Origin: Balneolales bacterium
GTDB taxonomy: Bacteria; Bacteroidota; Rhodothermia; Balneolales; Natronogracilivirgulaceae
Direction: 5' to 3'
DNA length: 54,996 bases
NCBI GenBank assembly: GCA_007132495.1
Contig: SLOL01000156.1
Location: 1-54,996 of the forward strand
Of the stretch, positions 45,621-54,897 are shown in pieces. The notes beneath the pieces were generated by a model. That model was not told the origin of the DNA. It searched no databases and saw nothing but the letters and a program-made list of their open reading frames with translations. A program made the translations under genes and the position numbers. How positions within the stretch are numbered: the first letter of the stretch is position 1; each line of letters starts with the position of its first letter.

Positions 45621-46880
45621 ATGGAAAAGCTAAAGATCAATACCGTGCTGGCTGCAGCCTTGGTACTCACCTTGGGATTTGCGGGTCAGGCACAGGCACA
45701 ATATCAGTCGGATTTTCAGGTCAAACAAAACTTTGATCGTGATCACGCCGAAGTATTAGAGGAGTTGAAAACCGTCAATACCGTGGAAGACGCGGATGCT
45801 CTTTTGGAAGAAGTGAATGAAATGCAGATGCAATACAGCGATCATGAGAGTTTCCTGGATCGCGTGTTGTATCCTGAAACATTTGACCAGCGCATGACCA
45901 ATCTTCGCGAACTGGCGGAAGTAACCAGCGTCCGGCTTGCCCGTATCGGTGAGCAGGGGGATACGGTGGTAGTCCTTGAAGAGCGTATCGCTGAACTCAC
46001 GGATGATGCAACCCGCTACCAGGAGCGTGCTGATTCATTGAGCAGAGAGCTGGCCGCTATGCGCCGGTCCCGTGACGCCAATGCCGCACAGGCACGCCGG
46101 CTGCGTCAGGAAGTGAATGAACGCGATGAGTTCATCATCAAAATGGTCGACTCCATTTTTGTTGCTTACGAAAATGTCGATCTGGAATCACTTTCTCCTG
46201 CTGAAGTCAGTGAACTGGCTATGGAAATCGATGCCCAGAATGTGCTCGGCTACATCGAGTCCGTTGTGGATAACAACATTTCATTCCTGGATACCCACAC
46301 TGAACTGAGTACACGAGACTTCCTGAACTTGTACAGTGTTCAGGTTGAATTCGAACGTATGTGGGAGAATATGGGCCGTGAACTTGCCGATATCTATGTC
46401 TCTGAAACCAATCGTGAAGAGCGTCTCTCCGGTATCGTTGAAAAAATCGATCAGTGGGAAATGCTGATTGATGATGCCGCATGGACTACCCTTGCTGATG
46501 CATTTGAGCAGAACGACATCGATTTGGCACCGTTCAGCAGTTCCATGGAATTCTACACTTCATTAAACAACTATCTTGATGATGCGATAGCTCGTGCTGA
46601 AGAGTCCGGTGGAGACGAAGAGATGGCCGATTATCAGCAGTTTTCCGATTTCTGGTTCAATGATGTCAAGCCTCGCTGGCAGGAGTATCTCATCTCTGCA
46701 AATCTCATGACCTATGAGAATTTCAATACTATAGATGAGAAACTCACCGAGTGGAGACTTTATGCTCAACCGACATCTTACACCACGCTGATTTTCCTTG
46801 GACTCGCTGTTATTATCGCCCTGGTTCTTCTTGGACTCTGGCTCAAGGAGCGAGGCACCAAAAATAATAGTAATAGATAA
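45621..46880 (+). CDS. Predicted membrane-anchored coiled-coil protein
   Basis: A 419-residue protein with a signal peptide ending GQAQA, an acidic helical domain with a coiled-coil at about residues 110-185 (IAELTDDATRYQERADSLSRELAAM, in part, and ANAAQARRLRQEVNERDEF, in part), a second helical part from 200, and a C-terminal membrane segment at about 388-408 followed by a basic tail (KERGTKNNSNR). The topology suggests a large periplasmic part held in the inner membrane. No family is recognised. The stop is followed by a strong terminator. Confidence 0.7.
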   Translation: MEKLKINTVLAAALVLTLGFAGQAQAQYQSDFQVKQNFDRDHAEVLEELKTVNTVEDADALLEEVNEMQMQYSDHESFLDRVLYPETFDQRMTNLRELAEVTSVRLARIGEQGDTVVVLEERIAELTDDATRYQERADSLSRELAAMRRSRDANAAQARRLRQEVNERDEFIIKMVDSIFVAYENVDLESLSPAEVSELAMEIDAQNVLGYIESVVDNNISFLDTHTELSTRDFLNLYSVQVEFERMWENMGRELADIYVSETNREERLSGIVEKIDQWEMLIDDAAWTTLADAFEQNDIDLAPFSSSMEFYTSLNNYLDDAIARAEESGGDEEMADYQQFSDFWFNDVKPRWQEYLISANLMTYENFNTIDEKLTEWRLYAQPTSYTTLIFLGLAVIIALVLLGLWLKERGTKNNSNR

Positions 46881-46934
46881 TCAACAGCAGGACGATATCT
46901 TATCGGGAAATTAATTGTATGTTTCCCGGCCTTT

Positions 46935-46967
46935 TTAAGCCGGGTCCGTTTTTCGGGCCCGGCTTAA
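46935..46967 (+). terminator. Intrinsic terminator after the coiled-coil gene
   Basis: TTAAGCCGGGTCCG and CGGGCCCGGCTTAA form a 14-base stem with one T-G wobble and a TTTTT loop. It ends the lipoprotein/coiled-coil transcript. A competing smaller hairpin, CCCGGC/GCCGGG, lies immediately upstream and shares its right arm with this stem. The opposing vWA gene ends about 185 bases further, so this may act for plus transcripts only. Confidence 0.7.
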
Positions 46968-47150
46968 TTATTACAGGGATGTGCTATTTCCAGGGCAGTA
47001 TCTGGTACGGGTGTGCTTGATCAGGCATGCTTTAATTCCGGTATTTCGCTTCTGCCGAACCTTCTTTGATTGGCGACATTATTATTTCTTGTCGTGTTGC
47101 CGGAAAACTTTTTTTAATTGACGTTGATCACCTCTTACAGGTCATAACGG

Positions 47151-49289
47151 TCAGGCGAGTGATCGATATTTTCTCAATGACCACTCCAGCGCAAGGATCA
47201 AAATGAGAACGATGAACCATATTGGATGGCGGTGAAGTGAAAGGGATTGACTGATGGTTTCAACCCGTTCTTCAAAGCCAAGTTCCTGTTCAAGCAGGTC
47301 AGTCAAGAGATGGGCATCATAGTGAGGCAGGTAGGTGCCCCCGGAAATGCCTGCCAACTGCTGCAACAGAGGGTCATTGCGGTTTGTGTTGATGAGTTCT
47401 CGGTTGACACCTCCAATGGTAAATTGACCGGACCGGGCATCCACTTCTCTGTTGCTTCTGCTTGCAATACCATGATACGTATAGGTACCTTCCGGCAAAT
47501 TGCTGATTTCAAGCTGATAATGTCCACCGCCTTCATTACTCATGACATAGCTGCTTGATCCGGTCTCACTGCTTTCGATCTCCAGCTCAATGACTCCGTT
47601 CGCCTCAGGTTCACCCGATTCATTCCGGAAGTAGCCGTTCATAACCAGAGGTTCTCCAATCTGAAAAACCGGTTCGGCAGGAACAAGCTCCAGCAGTTCT
47701 TCGTCCGGTGAGGCAGCGGTCCACTTCACAGTGTTATTTAGCAAATTTTCCCAGAAATATCTGGTCTCATCCCTGGTACCAAGGGCCCAACGGTAGAAAT
47801 TGTAACCGTTCAGGTGGGATACTTGCCGGTTTGCCAGGGTGCGTACTGCCAGAATCGGCGCACCGGTAGGATTGCCGCGATAAACCGTCTGCAGTAGTGC
47901 AGTGGAGTTTCCCTGCTCACTGACACCGTCTATACCGCTTCTGATCGGTGTGGTACGAAGGTCATCGGGAGATTCAAAATCGAGGATGGCGTGATTGTCA
48001 TGTGACCCTGCAATTGCGACCTGTGTATTGTGCCAGCTAAAACCGGATTGGAAATGAAGGGGCAATTGTCCGGGAAACAGCGAAGAGAGCCGGGTAACAT
48101 CCTGACCGGGACTGCCCATGATAAGTATGGCATTGTCCGAAAATCGATCAGCTACTTCACCGGCGTGGGTTGATGACAGATCCGTATGGGGAAAACCATG
48201 AAAAATTACAAGGTCAAGCGTATCAGGCCGGTCCGGCAAATCACCTTCAACGTAACGATCATCACCTGTCCAGGTCCGGAAGTCCAGATTTATCTGCTGA
48301 TCTTCCTGCAGAAAAGTACGGACATTTCGGACATCGGGGTGGATTTCATAGGCCAGGTGCAATATCTGAATCCGGTCATCCCGTACATCTACAGAAAAAA
48401 AGCGGGTGTTATTTTCGGTGGTCCACTCCCCCTCAACTTCGGGAACATGTATGCTGTATTGCTGCAAACCCTCTTCCTCAAGTGCGATTTCAAAACGCAC
48501 CTGCTGCACAGAACGAGGTTCAGAGGATCGGATCGTTGTTTCATCGAGAACGGCTCCATTCTGCATCAGTTGAACGGGTATGTCCTGATCCGGAAAACCG
48601 TCGTTACGGATGGAAGCTTCCACTGGTAAACGACTGTTCAGCGAGGCGGTGGGGTTGTGTGTAACGGATTGGACGATCAGATCATTCCGACGGGTGGTAT
48701 CACCGATTCCAACAGTATATATCGGCATCTGAAATCGGTTGGCCGTTGCCGAGGGATCTCTGCCGGTGGTTACAATTCCGTCTGTAACGAGGATGACGGC
48801 TTCTTCCCGATCGATGATATCGAGAAGATCGGCAAGTGCCTGGTCAATGTTGGTTCGTGATCCCTCAAAATTGAGCTCAGCAGGTGATTCAATGTTAAAC
48901 AACTCCGAATCAAAACCGTAGGGTACGATATTAAGATGGTCATATTGCCCATCTTCAATCTCCTTTATCTGTTCGAGCACCTCACCATAACTTTCCAAAC
49001 CATGATAATCGCCCTTTTCAATGGAAGTACTCTGACTGTTATCAAGTAAGAGGGCGATTTGCAGTGGATAGGTTTCGTAATCACTGGTTGTAATCACCGG
49101 GTTCAACAGCAGAAGTAACAGTATCAGAAAGGCCGCAGCCCTCAGGCCGGAGAGGAACCAGCGAAAAGCATTCGACAATCCCTCTGTCCGCCAATATGAC
49201 CAGTAGGACAGGCCCAGCACGCCCAGTATCAGAAGTATCATCCAGAAAGTCGGGATACTATGTTGAAATCCGTCAAAATGAATATCCAT
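47151..49289 (-). CDS. vWA-domain membrane protein
   Basis: A 712-residue protein with two N-terminal membrane helices (about residues 14-31 and 44-63) and one at the C-terminus (about 690-705). Between them lies a von Willebrand A domain starting at residue 74, with the metal-binding DNSQS (83-87) and VTDGIV. The rest is beta-rich, with Ig-like parts around 200-310 and 550-650. It is the last gene of the foldase operon, 109 bases after the MoxR gene. MoxR/vWA pairs are often chaperone-like systems; here no DUF58 protein is beside them. Confidence 0.75.
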   Translation of the reverse strand: MDIHFDGFQHSIPTFWMILLILGVLGLSYWSYWRTEGLSNAFRWFLSGLRAAAFLILLLLLLNPVITTSDYETYPLQIALLLDNSQSTSIEKGDYHGLESYGEVLEQIKEIEDGQYDHLNIVPYGFDSELFNIESPAELNFEGSRTNIDQALADLLDIIDREEAVILVTDGIVTTGRDPSATANRFQMPIYTVGIGDTTRRNDLIVQSVTHNPTASLNSRLPVEASIRNDGFPDQDIPVQLMQNGAVLDETTIRSSEPRSVQQVRFEIALEEEGLQQYSIHVPEVEGEWTTENNTRFFSVDVRDDRIQILHLAYEIHPDVRNVRTFLQEDQQINLDFRTWTGDDRYVEGDLPDRPDTLDLVIFHGFPHTDLSSTHAGEVADRFSDNAILIMGSPGQDVTRLSSLFPGQLPLHFQSGFSWHNTQVAIAGSHDNHAILDFESPDDLRTTPIRSGIDGVSEQGNSTALLQTVYRGNPTGAPILAVRTLANRQVSHLNGYNFYRWALGTRDETRYFWENLLNNTVKWTAASPDEELLELVPAEPVFQIGEPLVMNGYFRNESGEPEANGVIELEIESSETGSSSYVMSNEGGGHYQLEISNLPEGTYTYHGIASRSNREVDARSGQFTIGGVNRELINTNRNDPLLQQLAGISGGTYLPHYDAHLLTDLLEQELGFEERVETISQSLSLHRHPIWFIVLILILALEWSLRKYRSLA

Positions 49290-49398
49290 ACGGCTAACTG
49301 ATATAATGTTGCGTCATTCCGAAGTCCGCCAGCAGACAGGCAATACAGGTTTAGCTGAAGATAGGATCAGTCTCGGCTCCACCGGGTACCGTGTGTGT

Positions 49399-50397
49399 CT
49401 AACCGGTATGATCAATGAGTCGTTTTATAAGCGAAACGGTATCCAGGCCTTCGGCTTCTGCAGCATAATTATTGACAATTCGGTGTCTGAGTACAGGTAT
49501 GGCGAGATGCCTGATATCCTCTTCTGTTACGTTATACCGGCCATTGGCCAACGCCCGTGCTTTGCCGCCAATAACAAGATATTGTGATGCTCTCGGACCG
49601 GCGCCCCAACTCATATATTTGTTTACAAAATCGGGGGCATCAGAAGTATTGGGGCGTGATTTGGTAACAAGTCGAACGGCATACTCCATCACGCTTTCCG
49701 GAACGGGAATTTCACGAACCAGATTCTGATAGGCCATAATCTGTTCGGCATCCAGAATTGGTTCCACCTCTACCTCACGCGGTGAGGTTGTTTGGCTTAC
49801 GATATTCATCTCTTCCTCGAATGCAGGATAGTCAAGCCAGAGGTTAAACATAAACCGGTCCAGCTGAGCTTCCGGAAGGGGGTATGTGCCTTCCTGTTCA
49901 ATGGGATTCTGCGTTGCCAGCACAAAGAACGGTTTTTCGAGGTAATGGCGTGTGCCACCGGCTGTTACATGATACTCCTGCATGGATTCAAGCAGGGCCG
50001 CTTGTGTTTTAGGGGGAGTTCGATTGATTTCGTCAGCCAGAACAATATTGGCAAACAGTGGCCCATGTATGAACTTGAACAACTTTTTTCCGGTTGTGGG
50101 GTCTTCTTCTATGATCTCCGTTCCGGTGATGTCGCCGGGCATGAGATCGGGAGTGAACTGAATCCGGTTGAATGAGAGGCTGAGACTCTGTGCCAGGGTG
50201 CGTATAAGCAGTGTTTTGGCAAGGCCGGGAACACCGACAAGGATGCAATGACCACGGGAAAAAAGACTGATTAGCAGCTGTTCCACGATGTCATCCTGCC
50301 CGACTACGATTTTCGCAATCTCTTTCCGGAGGGATTGAAAGTGTCTGGTGAATTCTTCAGCGGTTTCCACATTGCTGAATGGGGTTTCATTTGACAT
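49399..50397 (-). CDS. MoxR-family AAA+ ATPase
   Basis: A 332-residue AAA+ protein of the MoxR branch. Walker A is GVPGLAKT, Walker B VLADEINR, sensor 1 FFVLATQNPIEQEGTYPLPEAQLDRF, in part, and sensor 2 near the RALANGRYNVTEEDI block. MoxR ATPases act with vWA proteins in envelope or metal-centre assembly. The ATG is 60 bases downstream of the SurA gene stop. The vWA gene follows after 109 bases. Confidence 0.9.
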   Translation of the reverse strand: MSNETPFSNVETAEEFTRHFQSLRKEIAKIVVGQDDIVEQLLISLFSRGHCILVGVPGLAKTLLIRTLAQSLSLSFNRIQFTPDLMPGDITGTEIIEEDPTTGKKLFKFIHGPLFANIVLADEINRTPPKTQAALLESMQEYHVTAGGTRHYLEKPFFVLATQNPIEQEGTYPLPEAQLDRFMFNLWLDYPAFEEEMNIVSQTTSPREVEVEPILDAEQIMAYQNLVREIPVPESVMEYAVRLVTKSRPNTSDAPDFVNKYMSWGAGPRASQYLVIGGKARALANGRYNVTEEDIRHLAIPVLRHRIVNNYAAEAEGLDTVSLIKRLIDHTG

Positions 50398-50456
50398 ATG
50401 GATTGCAATGATCGGTTACAGAGATAGTTTGTGGTAATGTTCAGATGGTAATTAAG

Positions 50457-51872
50457 TTAATTGACCGGGGGCGGCGGCTGTTGCTGCTGTTGTTGAGGCG
50501 GTGCTTCCGGAACGTCTGGCGTCAATTGATCAGGCATTTCTTCGGTATCCAGGTCAGGTACCGGAATCCGGTATTCCACATACATTTCTTCACGCAATTC
50601 ATCCACCCAGTCGGCCATAATTTCCTGGCTTTTTTGCTGGAGTGCATAACTGCGGATGAGCTGATAGTCCTGTTCCAGGTTGGCACGGTGTTCCTCAATG
50701 CGATCATTCAATTTAACAATTCGGAAAGCCCGCTGATCATCTTCACCATATCGATAGGAACGGGGTGGGGAGATTCCACCTACGCTGTCAATCAGCATTA
50801 CCGTCCGGTGAAGCGTGGGGTCAAGCTGGTTGACGGGAATGTGCCGCTGACCGGTTTGCGGATCCACCAGACGACCGCCCGCCGGGGCCGTATTGCGGTC
50901 ATCAGAATGTCTTCTGGCCATCTCGGCAAATGGGCGGTTGTGGTGCAGAACGCTGTCTCTGATGGCGGTGAGCTTATCAATGGCTTGATCTTCGTCCAGC
51001 TCCTCATCTCCAACAGATATAAGGATGTGATGTGTGGAGATGCTTTGTCCCCTCCGTTCGTTCAGGCGTATCACATGAAAACCCTGAGGGGTATTGACCA
51101 CTTCGGATATCTCGCCGGGTTCCAGGGCTGCTGCCGCAGCCGCATATTCCGGTAATAAATCGGTGGTAGCCACCATAGGAAGCCCACCACCCTGGGCGGC
51201 AGTCGGTCCGTCACTGTATCTTCGGGCAAGATCTTCTATTGTTGCATCATGATGCAGGATGGAGTCACGAAGCTGCTCCGCCAGTGCCCTGGCATTTTCA
51301 CGTGCATCAGGCCTGGGCGGAGGAATCGCTGTAATTTGAGAAAGAGAAACGGATTCCGGTATTATTGGCAGCGAATCTTGCGGTATCCGGTTGTAAAACT
51401 CCACAACTTCCGGGCGGGTGATATTGATGCGGTTCATTCTTTGCTCCCGGACGCGATTCACCAGCATATCTTCACGAAACTGCTCGCCATATTCGGCTTT
51501 GATCTCCACGATGGACTGCCCGAACGCCTGCTCGAGAGCTCTCTCTCCGCCGACCTGTTCGATCATCTGATTAATACGCTGGTCCAGGATTCGATCCACC
51601 TCTGAATCACTTACAACGACTGAGTCGATTTTTGCCTTTTCCAGAAGGACATAGTTGTCGATCATGGACTCCAGTACGAAATACCACATTCGCTCGTCGA
51701 AGTTCTGTGACTGTTGACGTTGCATATACTCTTGCAGCTGCATGTCAACATCGGATTTCAGGATAATATTGTTGTTGACTACTGCGACGACCTGGTCAAC
51801 GACCTGCCGTTGCTGAGCCAGTGCAGAGCTGGATATGAATAATAATATTGCCAGAGTGATATAATAGCGCAT
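50457..51872 (-). CDS. SurA-like periplasmic foldase
   Basis: A 471-residue protein with a signal peptide ending ALAQQ, a SurA-type N-terminal helical domain (VVDQVVAVVNNNIILKSDVDMQL, in part), and two parvulin domains, the first with YSDGPTAAQGGGLPMV and the second with STHHILIS and HSDDRNTAPAGGRLVDP. A Gln/Pro-rich tail ends it (PPQQQQQQPPPPVN). SurA helps barrel proteins cross the periplasm. It is the third of three tandem foldase genes. Confidence 0.87.
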   Translation of the reverse strand: MRYYITLAILLFISSSALAQQRQVVDQVVAVVNNNIILKSDVDMQLQEYMQRQQSQNFDERMWYFVLESMIDNYVLLEKAKIDSVVVSDSEVDRILDQRINQMIEQVGGERALEQAFGQSIVEIKAEYGEQFREDMLVNRVREQRMNRINITRPEVVEFYNRIPQDSLPIIPESVSLSQITAIPPPRPDARENARALAEQLRDSILHHDATIEDLARRYSDGPTAAQGGGLPMVATTDLLPEYAAAAAALEPGEISEVVNTPQGFHVIRLNERRGQSISTHHILISVGDEELDEDQAIDKLTAIRDSVLHHNRPFAEMARRHSDDRNTAPAGGRLVDPQTGQRHIPVNQLDPTLHRTVMLIDSVGGISPPRSYRYGEDDQRAFRIVKLNDRIEEHRANLEQDYQLIRSYALQQKSQEIMADWVDELREEMYVEYRIPVPDLDTEEMPDQLTPDVPEAPPQQQQQQPPPPVN

Positions 51873-51909
51873 AAGGATACAACCTGTTGAGTATTGTTAT
51901 CAGCTTCTC

Positions 51910-52803
51910 TTACAAACTGTCTGTTACGATTTCAATTTCCTGTTCCGGTTCTCTTACATCAAAGATCCTCAATTCATTATTTGCCTGAGCCTGGAGAAAG
52001 AGGTTTTGCTCCATCGAACGGAGCTGCCTTCTTTTTCGTTCAAGCATGAGCCATTCCGAGATTTGGCTGATAACCCAATCGATCTCCGGATGTTCACCGG
52101 CATCACGTGATTCCATGAGCTGTACGAAATGGAAGTGATCACCGATTCTGCGTATTGGAGATATTTCGGTAATACCGATTCGCTGCAGAAAATTATTCAT
52201 ATCTTCGTACTCGGAGGATGCTGTTGAGACGGACCAGTATCGCTGTGATCTTTGATAGGCCTGCTGAGGGTTGATGGAGTATTGTTCGGCTACGTCACGC
52301 CAACTGACGCCTCTCTGGAGTGCGTTGCGGGCATTTTGGGCATCAGAGAGAGAATTGGCCATCATATGGCGATAGCGAATATGGCGTTCTGCCAGTACAA
52401 ATTTCTCTTTGTGATTTTCATAATAGGTTTGAGCCTCCGAACGGCTTACGGGCTCTTCGGTTACACTCATGTACACTGCTTCATTGAAAGCATCAACCAG
52501 AATGGTTTCTTCTGCCCGCTGTATCCTGCGTTGCACTTCTGCTTGTTGATCCAGCCCCAGTCTTCTGGCTTCTTCCACCTTCAACTGTTGCCTGATCCAA
52601 TTATTGCGGTAACGCTCAATAACACCAAGGCTGTCGTTTGCGAACTGGTCGGGAGAAACTCCGTTTTTGACATCATCCAGGAGCAGCACCCGGTTACCAA
52701 TCTCGGCCAGTATGATATCATTATCATCGATAGCCCTTCTATCGCACGATATAAAGGCAACCATCAATATAAAAAACAGTAACAACAGCGTTTTTTTAGT
52801 CAT
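51910..52803 (-). CDS. Foldase-like lipoprotein (SurA/PrsA N-domain, degenerate parvulin)
   Basis: A 297-residue lipoprotein: signal ending FISCDRR (lipobox). The N-terminal helical part (AEIGNRVLLLDDVKNG to WIRQQLKVEEARRLGLD) matches SurA/PrsA. The middle region corresponds to a parvulin domain, but the glycine motif (GGxLGW) is missing and it has RSQRYWSVSTASSE instead, so isomerase activity is doubtful. It lies nine bases after the larger foldase gene. Confidence 0.75.
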   Translation of the reverse strand: MTKKTLLLLFFILMVAFISCDRRAIDDNDIILAEIGNRVLLLDDVKNGVSPDQFANDSLGVIERYRNNWIRQQLKVEEARRLGLDQQAEVQRRIQRAEETILVDAFNEAVYMSVTEEPVSRSEAQTYYENHKEKFVLAERHIRYRHMMANSLSDAQNARNALQRGVSWRDVAEQYSINPQQAYQRSQRYWSVSTASSEYEDMNNFLQRIGITEISPIRRIGDHFHFVQLMESRDAGEHPEIDWVISQISEWLMLERKRRQLRSMEQNLFLQAQANNELRIFDVREPEQEIEIVTDSL

Positions 52804-52812
52804 AGTAACAGA

Positions 52813-54759
52813 TCATTCTTTCATCCGGAGTGCTTCCGGATACATTTCTACCCCATATTTCGATCGCATACTCTCCATCCATTCCATTTCACGAATGTTC
52901 TGATATTCTGTGACCAGCCTGTTGTAGGCCTCATCAAAGGTCATCGGACGCGCTTGCAATATCTCTTCCAGATACATCGCCGTTCTCCGGTTTCGATAGT
53001 CGAAATAGGAAGAAAACATTCCTTCTTCAAGATCCTCCAGATGAGTGTAGGGTAGCCCGTCGAGCTGATTGGCAATATCCCTGCGCACAACAACGCTTTG
53101 AAGGTTGTTTTGGATACTGTCGACCGGAACGCCATCCGCCGTCAGTTGCACCACCCGGTCCAGTGTGCTGTCGGCTTGTGCCGAAAACCGAACATAACGA
53201 TAGCGGGTACCATACTGATACTGATCATCGTTGGCTTCGAGCAGCTGTTTAAGTCTCGCAGTGTCCTGTTGGGCGTAAGTCCAAATGGAATCTTCGTTTA
53301 CCTGAAATACAGCAAGTCCGGTGTGGTAATCATTACTTAATTCCGAAAATTCCGGAAACCGCTCAATTGTGAAAGGTATTAACCGTGAGTCTATAACATA
53401 ATCCCGAAATTCATCAGCCATGGAGTGATGATAGGCCTGTGCAGTACCCACCTCTTGTTCTGCAGTGAGCCAGTTGCTGTAATCAGCTACCGACCAGCTT
53501 TGCCGGTTGAATGAAAGAACCGGTTTGCCGGCCAGACTGTCAGGGATGGTCAATGATGATAACGCCATGCCGGCTTGTCTGAGATACTCTTCAAAAGTTT
53601 CGAGATGTTCCCGGTGAAAACGGGCATCACCTGCTTCGGCAATGTTGGTTCTGACGGCCTGCTCGTTGTCACGATATCTGGGCAACTGGTTGAGTCGCTC
53701 CAACAACTCCTCACGTCGTTCTTCTTCCGTCGGATGTTTCAGGGAATCCAGTTTTACAATTTGAACTCCATATGGGCTTTGAAAGGGTTTTGTATATGCT
53801 CCGACATCCTCAATTTGCATCAGGGTGTCGGTAAAGTCCTGATGAAACCTGCCGTAATCTACCCATCCTATGGCGCCACCGGAGAGCCGGGACTGTTCGT
53901 CCTCCGAGTAGGTTTCAACGACATCACGCCAGGGTTTGCCACCTTCCAGTTCCCGGTATGCTTCCTCAGCTGCAGCCATGATCGAGTCGACCGGCTGTTC
54001 AACATTTCTGGTTCTGAAAAATATATGTGAGAAATGTTTGTCAGGACCGGTCTCCATGCGGTCTTTGACATGGATGATATGATAACCGAACCGGGTCCGA
54101 AATGGCATGCTTACCTCACCGGGTGACAGGGAATAGGCCGCATCTTCAAACGGTTTCACCGCCCATCCGGCACTGAAATAACCCAGATCTCCCCCCATAC
54201 TTTGACCGCGCTGCCGGCTTGAAAACTGCTCTGACAGATCCATGAAATCCGCTCCTTCATTCAAAAAACGATCGCGTGCTTCCATGAGGCGCTCATAGGC
54301 CTCCAGTGTGTCGGAAGGCGTGGCGTTTGACGGCAAACTGATCAGTATGTGTTGAGCATGAATTTGCTCACGGGAGCGCTCGTACAGCTCATCAAGCAAT
54401 TTATCTTTAACCTCCCTTTCAAGCCAGAAGGGGTAGGCGGATTGCCGTTGATACTGTTCGAGTTCAGAGAGAATTTCGGGATCATCCATATATCCACCAT
54501 CCTGTGCCACCTGGAGCTTCAAGCGGTAATCCATGTAAAGCGGCAGAAAGTCTTCAAGTCCTTGTTCTTCATCGGTTTCCATCATGACCGGATTGGATTT
54601 GTTATACTGTGCAACCAGCTGCCGCTGAGTTACCGGCTCTTCACCGATTTTCCCCACGATGACATCTTCATGATCCGGTTCCTGAGAAAATTGAAACAAT
54701 GTGCATCCCGATACGAGGAATAACGCTACAAGGACGCCAATACCCAAATTACGATCCAT
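52813..54759 (-). CDS. Large foldase-like lipoprotein with two parvulin domains
   Basis: A 648-residue lipoprotein: signal ending FLVSGCTLF (lipobox). The N-terminal part is SurA/PpiD-like helical, with two parvulin domains at about residues 130-240 (AQHILISLPS, SMGGDLGYFSAGWAVKPFED, in part) and 245-345 (HFSHIFFRT, LSGGAIGWVDYG). The C-terminal 300 residues are helical and unassigned. It is the first gene of the foldase-MoxR-vWA operon. Confidence 0.83.
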   Translation of the reverse strand: MDRNLGIGVLVALFLVSGCTLFQFSQEPDHEDVIVGKIGEEPVTQRQLVAQYNKSNPVMMETDEEQGLEDFLPLYMDYRLKLQVAQDGGYMDDPEILSELEQYQRQSAYPFWLEREVKDKLLDELYERSREQIHAQHILISLPSNATPSDTLEAYERLMEARDRFLNEGADFMDLSEQFSSRQRGQSMGGDLGYFSAGWAVKPFEDAAYSLSPGEVSMPFRTRFGYHIIHVKDRMETGPDKHFSHIFFRTRNVEQPVDSIMAAAEEAYRELEGGKPWRDVVETYSEDEQSRLSGGAIGWVDYGRFHQDFTDTLMQIEDVGAYTKPFQSPYGVQIVKLDSLKHPTEEERREELLERLNQLPRYRDNEQAVRTNIAEAGDARFHREHLETFEEYLRQAGMALSSLTIPDSLAGKPVLSFNRQSWSVADYSNWLTAEQEVGTAQAYHHSMADEFRDYVIDSRLIPFTIERFPEFSELSNDYHTGLAVFQVNEDSIWTYAQQDTARLKQLLEANDDQYQYGTRYRYVRFSAQADSTLDRVVQLTADGVPVDSIQNNLQSVVVRRDIANQLDGLPYTHLEDLEEGMFSSYFDYRNRRTAMYLEEILQARPMTFDEAYNRLVTEYQNIREMEWMESMRSKYGVEMYPEALRMKE

Positions 54760-54897
54760 ATTAGTTCAAAATGTTATAGAGATAGAAAGAAAAAATATAT
54801 TCGGAGGAATCAGCCAAAGATATGTTTTTTATAGTAGACTTTCCGTAGCAAAACGATTGTAATAAATCGATAGTATAAGGTAGTTTGACACAAGGAT

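Noticed and set aside
50461-50505. Gln/Pro codon repeat at the 3' end of the surA-like gene as a slippage hotspot or regulatory repeat
   Set aside because: A short low-complexity tail of this kind is common in secreted proteins, and the repeat is too irregular to argue for phase variation.
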